DNA of 64,000 nucleotides from positions 35,823,278-35,887,277 of the forward strand of contig NW_026622997.1 of NCBI RefSeq assembly GCF_023065955.2. The letters run 5' to 3'. The position numbers and the translations under genes were made by a program. Source of the stretch: Ursus arctos (taxonomy: Eukaryota; Chordata; Mammalia; Carnivora; Ursidae). Positions 1 to 8,513 of the stretch are shown here, piece by piece. The notes below the pieces were generated by a model that saw only the letters and a program-made list of their open reading frames with translations, had not been told where the DNA came from and did no database searches. Position 1 is the first letter of the stretch. The number at the start of each line of letters is the position of its first letter.

Positions 1-193
1 TCCGTCGAACAATAGGTGCTTGCTGTGGAACACCTATCCCAAGTGGGGGTAGCCAGCTCAACAAAATGCCACACACCCAGGTGTAAGTAACAACATTGCC
101 CAGGCTTGGTCTAAGCCCCTCACCTCGTCCCTGTGCTTTGGGGAGCCGGAGGGACAGCCGAGGCACACGGCCCTAGAACCCTTTGCAAAAAGC
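1..193 (+). repeat. Partial monomer at left edge (subunit C, cut by window start)
   Basis: The window opens six bases into a subunit C (tccgtcgaacaatagg), so the array continues to the left. This C carries the rare ccgtcg form instead of ccgacg. The same form occurs at 3564, and bases 1 to about 800 match 3564 to about 4363 at a constant offset of 3,563 bp (six monomers). Confidence 0.95.
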
Positions 194-391
194 CGGCTTC
201 CCACGGAGACAGTTTTCCTGAGGTGCACACCCTATCCCAAGTGGTTGTGGCAAGGTAAAGCCAATGCCCTCCACTTCTCTGGAAGAAACCACAGTGCCCA
301 GCCATGTTCTAAGCCCTCCCATCCTCCCTGGGCTTCTGGCAGCAGGAATGAAAAGAGAGGAGCAGAGCACTGGGACCCGTTTGAGAAAACA
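194..391 (+). repeat. Subunit A, 198-bp ancestral-unit copy
   Basis: Begins cggcttcccacgg, has aatgcc at offset 69 and the core gcccagccatgttctaagcc at offset 102. It aligns end to end with B and C without large gaps. Variable sites used here as lineage markers are gagacag/gaaacag/gaaaattt near offset 12, caca/caga near offset 33, ctctggaag/ctctgcaag near offset 85, catgttcta/caagttata near offset 110, and a g/a change near offset 155. It ends in the acccgtttga-g/c-aaaac segment before the next cggcttcc. Confidence 0.93.
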
Positions 392-589
392 CGGCTTCCC
401 ACGGGAAAGTCTTTCTCCACGTGCAGACATGCTCCCAGGTGCCTGGGGCAAGGGGAAGGAAATGCCATACACTGACCTGGAAGAGACCACAGGGCCCAGG
501 CACAGTCTGAACCCTTCCCTAAACCCGGCGGTTTTGCTAGCAGGAGTTCAACCCCAACGAACACAGCCCGGAGACCCCTGAGGCAAAAA
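392..589 (+). repeat. Subunit B, 198-bp ancestral-unit copy
   Basis: Begins cggcttcccacggg, with aatgcc at offset 69 and the core gcccaggcacagtctgaacc at offset 102, the same offsets as in A. It carries the CACGTG hexamer (418-423) and the GCTAGC hexamer (536-541), both nearly invariant through the array. The 4-bp tttc deletion class falls at offset ~18 (gtctttctcc becoming gtctcc). Another marker is ggggaagg / ggggatgg / gtggaagg near offset 60. The end, aacgaacacagcccggagac, contains the reverse complement of TTCGTTGG. Confidence 0.93.
554..561 (-). other. TTCGTTGG half-site in subunit B, one per monomer
   Basis: ccaacgaa on the plus strand is TTCGTTGG on the minus strand, identical to the first eight core bases of the CENP-B box. 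The following bases (GGTTGAAC) do not continue the consensus: the essential A is missing and CGGG is not present. It lies 36 bp from the box-like motif at the C junction, so each monomer holds two TTCG half-sites in the same direction. Binding is unsupported; recorded as a conserved motif. Confidence 0.3.
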
Positions 590-604
590 CGGCTTCCGAC
601 GAAC
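588..604 (-). other. CENP-B-box-like motif (degenerate), one per monomer
   Basis: On the minus strand the start of subunit C reads gTTCGtcggAagCcGtt. Against the mammalian CENP-B box (nTTCGnnnnAnnCGGGn) it keeps TTCG, the central A, and C and G at positions 1 and 3 of CGGG: 7 of 9 essential bases. The motif recurs at the same place in nearly every monomer, so there are about 107 sites spaced ~595 bp. The two mismatches lie in the CGGG half, which matters for binding, so real CENP-B binding is uncertain. It could also be chance similarity or a decayed box. Confidence 0.4.
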
Positions 605-787
605 AATAGGCGCTTGCTGTGGAAAACCAATCCCAAGTGGGGGTAGCCAGCTCAACAAAATGCCCACACCCAGGTGTAAGAAACAACATTGCCCAGGCAT
701 GGTCTAAGCCCCTCACCTCGTCCCTGTGCTTTGGGGAGCCGGAGGGACAGCCGAGGCCCACGGCCCTGAGACCCCTTTGCAAAAAGC
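590..787 (+). repeat. Subunit C, 198/199-bp ancestral-unit copy
   Basis: Begins cggcttccgacgaac, with aatgcc at offset 69 and the core gcccaggcatggtctaagcc at offset 101 here (102 in the 199-bp form). The core matches A at 18 of 20 bases and B at 16 of 20. C is the most CpG-rich third and contains the CENP-B-box-like motif at its left edge. Its G-tract (ccaagtgggggtag, ccaagagggggtag or ccaagggggggtag) and the taggcg/taggtg site vary between monomers and mark local lineages. Confidence 0.93.
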
Positions 788-1379
788 CGGCTTCCCACGG
801 AAAATTTTCCTGAGGTGCAGACCCTATCCCAAGTGGTTGTGGCAAGGTAAAGCAAATGCCCTCCACTTCTCTGGAAGAAACCACAGTGCCCAGCCATGTT
901 CTAAGCCCTCCCATCCTCCCTGGGCTTCTGGCAGCAGGAGTGAAAAGAGAGGAGCAGAGCACTGGGACCCGTTTGACAAAACCCGGCTTCCCACGGGAAA
1001 GTCTTTCTCCACGTGCAGACATGCTCCCAGGTGCCTGGGGCAAGGGGATGGAAATGCCATACACTGACCTGGAAGAGACCACAGGGCCCAGGCACAGTCT
1101 GAACCCTTCCCTCAACCCGGCGGTTTTGCTAGCAGGAGTTCAACCCCAACGAACACAGCCCGGAGACCCCTGGGGCAAAAACGGCTTCCGACGAACAATA
1201 GGTGCTTGCTGTGGAACACCTATCCCAAGTGGGGGTAGCCAGCTCAACAAAATGCCACACACCCAGGTGTAAGTAACAACATTGCCCAGGCTTGGTCTAA
1301 GCCCCTCACCTCGTCCCTGTGCTTTGGGGAGCCGGAGGGACAGCCGAGGCACACGGCCCTAGAACCCTTTGCAAAAAGC

Positions 1380-3756
1380 CGGCTTCCCACGGAGACAGTT
1401 TTCCTGAGGTGCACACCCTATCCCAAGTGGTTGTGGCAAGGTAAAGCCAATGCCCTCCACTTCTCTGGAAGAAACCACAGTGCCCAGCCATGTTCTAAGC
1501 CCTCCCATCCTCCCTGGGCTTCTGGCAGCAGGAATGAAAAGAGAGGAGCAGAGCACTGGGACCCGTTTGAGAAAACACGGCTTCCCACGGGAAAGTCTTT
1601 CTCCACGTGCAGACATGCTCCCAGGTGCCTGGGGCAAGGGGAAGGAAATGCCATACACTGACCTGGAAGAGACCACAGGGCCCAGGCACAGTCTGAACCC
1701 TTCCCTAAACCCGGCGGTTTTGCTAGCAGGAGTTCAACCCCAACGAACACAGCCCGGAGACCCCTGAGGCAAAAACGGCTTCCGACGAACAATAGGCGCT
1801 TGCTGTGGAAAACCAATCCCAAGTGGGGGTAGCCAGCTCAACAAAATGCCCACACCCAGGTGTAAGAAACAACATTGCCCAGGCATGGTCTAAGCCCCTC
1901 ACCTCGTCCCTGTGCTTTGGGGAGCCGGAGGGACAGCCGAGGCCCACGGCCCTGAGACCCCTTTGCAAAAAGCCGGCTTCCCACGGAGACAGATTTCCTG
2001 AGGTGCACACCCTATCCCAAGTGGTTGTGGCAAGGTAAAGCAAATGCCCTCCACTTCTCTGGAAGAAACCACAGTGCCCAGCCATGTTCTAAGCCCTCCC
2101 ATCCTCCCTGGGCTTCTGGCAGCAGGAGTGAAAAGAGAGGAGCAGAGCACTGGGACCCGTTTGACAAAACCCGGCTTCCCACGGGAAAGTCTTTCTCCAC
2201 GTGCAGACATGCTCCCAGGTGCCTGGGGCAAGGGGAAGGAAATGCCATACACTGACCTGGAAGAGACCACAGGGCCCAGGCACAGTCTGAACCCTTCCCT
2301 CAACCCGGCGGTTTTGCTAGCAGGAGTTCAACCCCAACGAACACAGCCCGGAGACCCCTGAGGCAAAAACGGCTTCCGACGAACAATAGGCGCTTGCTGT
2401 GGAAAACCAATCCCAAGTGGGGGTAGCCAGCTCAACAAAATGCCACACACCCAGGTGTAAGTAACAACATTGCCCAGGCATGGTCTAAGCCCCTCACCTC
2501 GTCCCTGTGCTTTGGGGAGCCGGAGGGACAGCCGAGGCCCACGGCCCTGAGACCCCTTTGCAAAAAGCCGGCTTCCCACGGAGACAGTTTTCCTGAGGTG
2601 CAGACCCTATCCCAAGTGGTTGTGGCAAGGTAAAGCAAATGCCCTCCACTTCTCTGCAAGAAACCACAGTGCCCAGCCATGTTCTAAGCCCTCCCATCCT
2701 CCCATGGCTTCTGGCAGCAGGAGTGAAAAGAGAGGAGCAGAGCACTGGGACCCGTTTGACAAAACCCGGCTTCCCACGGGAAAGTCTTTCTCCACGTGCA
2801 GACATGCTCCCAGGTGCCTGGGGCAAGGGGAAGGAAATGCCATACACTGACCTGGAAGAGACCACAGGGCCCAGGCACAGTCTGAACCCTTCCCTCAACC
2901 CGGCGGTTTTGCTAGCAGGAGTTCAACCCCAACGAACACAGCCCGGAGACCCCTGGGGCAAAAACGGCTTCCGACGAACAATAGGTGCTTGCTGTGGAAC
3001 ACCTGTCCCAAGTGGGGGTAGCCAGCTCAACAAAATGCCACACACCCAGGTGTAAGTAACAACATTGCCCAGGCTTGGTCTAAGCCCCTCACCTCGTCCC
3101 TGTGCTTTGGGGAGCCGGAGGGACAGCCGAGGCACACGGCCCTAGACCCCTTTGCAAAAAGCCGGCTTCCCACGGAGACAGTTTTCCTGAGGTGCACACC
3201 CTATCCCAAGTGGTTGTGGCAAGGTAAAGCCAATGCCCTCCACTTCTCTGCAAGAAACCACAGTGCCCAGCCATGTTCTAAGCCCTCCCATCCTCCCTGG
3301 GCTTCTGGCAGCAGGAGTGAAAAGAGAGGAGCAGAGCACTGGGACCCGTTTGACAAAACCCGGCTTCCCACGGGAAAGTCTTTCTCCACGTGCAGACATG
3401 CTCCCAGGTGCCTGGGGCAAGGGGAAGGAAATGCCATACACTGACCTGGAAGAGACCACAGGGCCCAGGCACAGTCTGAACCCTTCCCTCAACCCGGCGG
3501 TTTTGCTAGCAGGAGTTCAACCCCAACGAACACAGCCCGGAGACCCCTGGGGCAAAAACGGCTTCCGTCGAACAATAGGTGCTTGCTGTGGAACACCTAT
3601 CCCAAGTGGGGGTAGCCAGCTCAACAAAATGCCACACACCCAGGTGTAAGTAACAACATTGCCCAGGCTTGGTCTAAGCCCCTCACCTCGTCCCTGTGCT
3701 TTGGGGAGCCGGAGGGACAGCCGAGGCACACGGCCCTAGAACCCTTTGCAAAAAGC
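1380..3756 (+). repeat. 4-mer HOR copy 1 (2,377 bp)
   Basis: Contains four monomers starting at 1380, 1974, 2569 and 3163. The first two are indistinguishable by eye from those at 3757 and 4351. The third differs from its partner at a few bases, for example tcccatggc at 2700-2708, where the partner has tccctgggc. Confidence 0.85.
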
Positions 3757-6134
3757 CGGCTTCCCACGGAGACAGTTTTCCTGAGGTGCACACCCTATCC
3801 CAAGTGGTTGTGGCAAGGTAAAGCCAATGCCCTCCACTTCTCTGGAAGAAACCACAGTGCCCAGCCATGTTCTAAGCCCTCCCATCCTCCCTGGGCTTCT
3901 GGCAGCAGGAATGAAAAGAGAGGAGCAGAGCACTGGGACCCGTTTGAGAAAACACGGCTTCCCACGGGAAAGTCTTTCTCCACGTGCAGACATGCTCCCA
4001 GGTGCCTGGGGCAAGGGGAAGGAAATGCCATACACTGACCTGGAAGAGACCACAGGGCCCAGGCACAGTCTGAACCCTTCCCTAAACCCGGCGGTTTTGC
4101 TAGCAGGAGTTCAACCCCAACGAACACAGCCCGGAGACCCCTGAGGCAAAAACGGCTTCCGACGAACAATAGGCGCTTGCTGTGGAAAACCAATCCCAAG
4201 TGGGGGTAGCCAGCTCAACAAAATGCCCACACCCAGGTGTAAGAAACAACATTGCCCAGGCATGGTCTAAGCCCCTCACCTCGTCCCTGTGCTTTGGGGA
4301 GCCGGAGGGACAGCCGAGGCCCACGGCCCTGAGACCCCTTTGCAAAAAGCCGGCTTCCCACGGAGACAGATTTCCTGAGGTGCACACCCTATCCCAAGTG
4401 GTTGTGGCAAGGTAAAGCAAATGCCCTCCACTTCTCTGGAAGAAACCACAGTGCCCAGCCATGTTCTAAGCCCTCCCATCCTCCCTGGGCTTCTGGCAGC
4501 AGGAGTGAAAAGAGAGGAGCAGAGCACTGGGACCCGTTTGACAAAACCCGGCTTCCCACGGGAAAGTCTTTCTCCACGTGCAGACATGCTCCCAGGTGCC
4601 TGGGGCAAGGGGAAGGAAATGCCATACACTGACCTGGAAGAGACCACAGGGCCCAGGCACAGTCTGAACCCTTCCCTCAACCCGGCGGTTTTGCTAGCAG
4701 GAGTTCAACCCCAACGAACACAGCCCGGAGACCCCTGAGGCAAAAACGGCTTCCGACGAACAATAGGCGCTTGCTGTGGAAAACCAATCCCAAGTGGGGG
4801 TAGCCAGCTCAACAAAATGCCACACACCCAGGTGTAAGTAACAACATTGCCCAGGCATGGTCTAAGCCCCTCACCTCGTCCCTGTGCTTTGGGGAGCCGG
4901 AGGGACAGCCGAGGCACACGGCCCTGAGACCCCTTTGCAAAAAGGCGGCTTCCCACGGAGACAGTTTTCCTGAGGTGCAGACCCTATCCCAAGTGGTTGT
5001 GGCAAGGTAAAGCAAATGCCCTCCACTTCTCTGCAAGAAACCACAGTGCCCAGCCATGTTCTAAGCCCTCCCATCCTCCCTGGGCTTCTGGCAGCAGGAG
5101 TGAAAAGAGAGGAGCAGAGCACGGGGACCCGTTTGACAAAACCCGGCTTCCCACGGGAAAGTCTTTCTCCACGTGCAGACATGCTCCCAGGTGCCTGGGG
5201 CAAGGGGAAGGAAATGCCATACACTGACCTGGAAGAGACCACAGGGCCCAGGCACAGTCTGAACCCTTCCCTCAACCCGGCGGTTTTGCTAGCAGGAGTT
5301 CAACCCCAACGAACACAGCCCGGAGACCCCTGGGGCAAAAACGGCTTCCGACGAACAATAGGTGCTTGCTGTGGAACACCTATCCCAAGTGGGGGTAGCC
5401 AGCTCAACAAAATGCCCACACCCAGGTGTAAGAAACAACATTGCCCAGGCATGGTCTAAGCCCCTCACCTCGTCCCTGTGCTTTGGGGAGCCGGAGGGAC
5501 ACCCGAGGCCCACGGCCCTGAGACCCCTTTGCAAAAAGCCGGCTTCCCACGGAGACAGATTTCCTGAGGTGCACACCCTATCCCAAGTGGTTGTGGCAAG
5601 GTAAAGCAAATGCCCTCCACTTCTCTGGAAGAAACCACAGTGCCCAGCCATGTTCTAAGCCCTCCCATCCTCCCTGGGCTTCTGGCAGCAGGAGTGAAAA
5701 GAGAGGAGCAGAGCACGGGGACCCGTTTGACAAAACCCGGCTTCCCACGGGAAAGTCTTTCTCCACGTGCAGACATGCTCCCAGGTGCCTGGGGCAAGGG
5801 GAAGGAAATGCCATACACTGACCTGGAAGAGACCACAGGGCCCAGGCACAGTCTGAACCCTTCCCTCAACCCGGCGGTTTTGCTAGCAGGAGTTCAACCC
5901 CAACGAACACAGCCCGGAGACCCCTGAGGCAAAAACGGCTTCCGACGAACAATAGGCGCTTGCTGTGGAACACCAATACCAAGGGGGGGTAGCCAGCTCA
6001 ACAAAATGCCACACACCCAGGTGTAAGAAACAACATTGCCCAGGCATGGTCTAAGCCCCTCACCTCGTCCCTGTGCTTTGGGGAGCCGGAGGGACAGCCG
6101 AGGCCCACGGCCCTGAGACCCCTTTGCAAAAAGC
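3757..6134 (+). repeat. 4-mer HOR copy 2 (2,378 bp)
   Basis: Four monomers starting at 3757, 4351, 4946 and 5540, partner of 1380-3756. The fourth monomer (5540) shares gagcacgggga with the third and with the later ones at 7919 and 9700. It differs from its expected partner at 3163, so the HOR breaks down here. Confidence 0.82.
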
Positions 6135-6728
6135 CGGCTTCCCACGGAGACAGTTTTCCTGAGGTGCACACCCTATCCCAAGTGGTTGTGGCAAGGTAAA
6201 GCCAATGCCCTCCACTTCTCTGGAAGAAACCACAGTGCCCAGCCATGTTCTAAGCCCTCCCATCCTCCCTGGGCTTCTGGCAGCAGGAGTGAAAAGAGAG
6301 GAGCAGAGCACTGGGACCCGTTTGACAAAACCCGGCTTCCCACGGGAAAGTCTTTCTCCACGTGCAGACATGCTCCCAGGTGCCTGGGGCAAGGGGATGG
6401 AAATGCCATACACTGACCTGGAAGAGACCACAGGGCCCAGGCACAGTCTGAACCCTTCCCTCAACCCGGCGGTTTTGCTAGCAGGAGTTCAACCCCAACG
6501 AACACAGCCCGGAGACCCCTGGGGCAAAAACGGCTTCCGACAAACAATAGGCGCTTGCTGTGGAACACCTATTCCAAGTGGGGGTAGCCAGCTCAACAAA
6601 ATGCCACACACCCAGGTGTAAGTAACAACATTGCCCAGGCTTGGTCTAAGCCCCTCACCTCGTCCCTGTGCTTTGGGGAGCCGGAGGGACAGCCGAGGCA
6701 CACGGCCCTAGACCCCTTTGCAAAAAGC

Positions 6729-7918
6729 CGGCTTCCCACGGAGACAGTTTTCCTGAGGTGCACACCCTATCCCAAGTGGTTGTGGCAAGGTAAAGCCAAT
6801 GCCCTCCACTTCTCTGGAAGAAACCACAGTGCCCAGCCATGTTCTAAGCCCTCCCATCCTCCCTGGGCTTCTGGCAGCAGGAGTGAAAAGAGAGGAGCAG
6901 AGCACTGGGACCCGTTTGAGAAAACCCGGCTTCCCACGGGAAAGTCTTTCTCCACGTGCAGACATGCTCCCAGGTGCCTGGGGCAAGTGGAAGGAAATGC
7001 CATACACTGACCTGGAAGAGACCACAGGGCCCAGGCACAGTCTGAACCCTTCCCTCAACCCGGCGGTTTTGCTAGCAGGAGTTCAACCCCAACGAACACA
7101 GCCCGGAGACCCCTGAGGCAAAAACGGCTTCCGACGAACAATAGGCGCTTGCTGTGGAACACCAATCCCAAGAGGGGGTAGCCAGCTCAACAAAATGCCA
7201 CACACCCAGGTGTAAGAAACAACATTGCCCAGGCATGGTCTAAGCCCCTCACCTCGTCCCTGTGCTTTGGGGAGCCGGAGGGACAGCCGAGGCCCACGGC
7301 CCTGAGACCCCTTTGCAAAAAGCCGGCTTCCCACGGAGACAGTTTTCCTGAGGTGCAGACCCTATCCCAAGTGGTTGTGGCAAGGTAAAGCAAATGCCCT
7401 CCACTTCTCTGGAAGAAACCACAGTGCCCAGCCATGTTCTAAGCCCTCCCATCCTCCCTGGGCTTCTGACAGCAGGAGTGAAAAGAGAGGAGCAGAGCAC
7501 TGGGACCCGTTTGACAAAAACCGGCTTCCCACGGGAAAGTCTTTCTCCACGTGCAGACATGCTCCCAGGTGCCTGTGGCAAGGGGAAGGAAATGCCATAC
7601 ACTGACCTGGAAGAGACCACAGGGCCCAGGCACAGTCTGAACCCTTCCCTCAACCCGGCGGTTTTGCTAGCAGGAGTTCAACCCCAACGAACACAGCCCG
7701 GAGACCCCTGAGGCAAAAACGGCTTCCGACGAACAATAGGCGCTTGCTGTGGAACACCAATCCCAAGGGGGGGTAGCCAGCTCAACAAAATGCCACACAC
7801 CCAGGTGTAAGAAACAACATTGCCCAGGCATGGTCTAAGCCCCTCACCTCGTCCCTGTGCTTTGGGGAGCCGGAGGGACAGCCGAGGCCCACGGCCCTGA
7901 GACCCCTTTGCAAAAAGC
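6729..7918 (+). repeat. Two-monomer block, copy 1
   Basis: First monomer carries gagaaaaccc with ggcaagtggaagg; second carries cttctgacagc, gacaaaaaccgg and gcctgtggcaagg. The same ordered pair recurs at 12666-13855 and 18006-19195. Confidence 0.85.
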
Positions 7919-8513
7919 CGGCTTCCCACGGAGACAGATTTCCTGAGGTGCACACCCTATCCCAAGTGGTTGTGGCAAGGTAAAGCAAATGCCCTCCACT
8001 TCTCTGGAAGAAACCACAGTGCCCAGCCATGTTCTAAGCCCTCCCATCCTCCCTGGGCTTCTGGCAGCAGGAGTGAAAAGAGAGGAGCAGAGCACGGGGA
8101 CCCGTTTGACAAAACCCGGCTTCCCACGGGAAAGTCTTTCTCCACGTGCAGACATGCTCCCAGGTGCCTGGGGCAAGGGGAAGGAAATGCCATACACTGA
8201 CCTGGAAGAGACCACAGGGCCCAGGCACAGTCTGAACCCTTCCCTCAACCCGGCGGTTTTGCTAGCAGGAGTTCAACCCCAACGAACACAGCCCGGAGAC
8301 CCCTGAGGCAAAAACGGCTTCCGACGAACAATAGGCGCTTGCTGTGGAACACCAATCCCAAGAGGGGGTAGCTAGCTTAACAAAATGCCACACACCCAGG
8401 TGTAAGAAACAACATTGCCCAGGCATGGTCTAAGCCCCTCACCTCGTCCCTGTGCTTTGGGGAGCCGGAGGGACACCCGAGGCCCACGGCCCTGAGACCC
8501 CTTTGCAAAAAGC

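Larger units (their letters stand above)
194..787 (+). repeat. Reference 594-bp monomer (subunits A+B+C)
   Basis: First complete monomer and a convenient reference. It divides exactly into three 198-bp parts at the recurring cggcttcc motif: 194, 392 and 590, with the next monomer at 788. Most other monomers have a 199-bp C, giving 595. Sequence landmarks are a CACGTG hexamer at 418-423, a GCTAGC hexamer at 536-541, and TTCG-containing minus-strand motifs at 554-561 and 588-604. I count about 18 CpGs (3 in A, 7 in B, 8 in C). Stops occur in all frames when monomers are read through, so it is not a coding unit. Confidence 0.97.
1..6134 (+). repeat. Left domain: 4-monomer HOR region
   Basis: Monomers starting at 194, 1380 and 3757 are near-identical. 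They share the ggccctagaacccttt, aggaatgaaaag, gagaaaacacgg and ccctaaacccgg variants, with offsets 1,186 and 2,377 bp. The 2,377-bp offset (four monomers) carries the following monomers along with it. The relation weakens by the fourth monomer of each block. The monomer at 788 differs from those at 1974 and 4351 by carrying the 2-bp acggaaaatttt deletion. Confidence 0.85.

Noticed and set aside
306..345. PRDM9-type hotspot 13-mer in the C-rich part of subunit A
   Set aside because: The best alignments of ccctcccatcctccctggg to CCNCCNTNNCCNC miss two of the eight fixed bases, and the motif is specific to one human allele.
498..554. RNA polymerase III A/B-box-like pair in subunit B (aggcacagtctg and gttcaaccc)
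   Set aside because: The B-box core fits GWTCRANNC and the spacing is plausible, but the A box is imperfect, a TTTT run lies between the two boxes and would terminate transcription, and no tRNA-like stems form around them.
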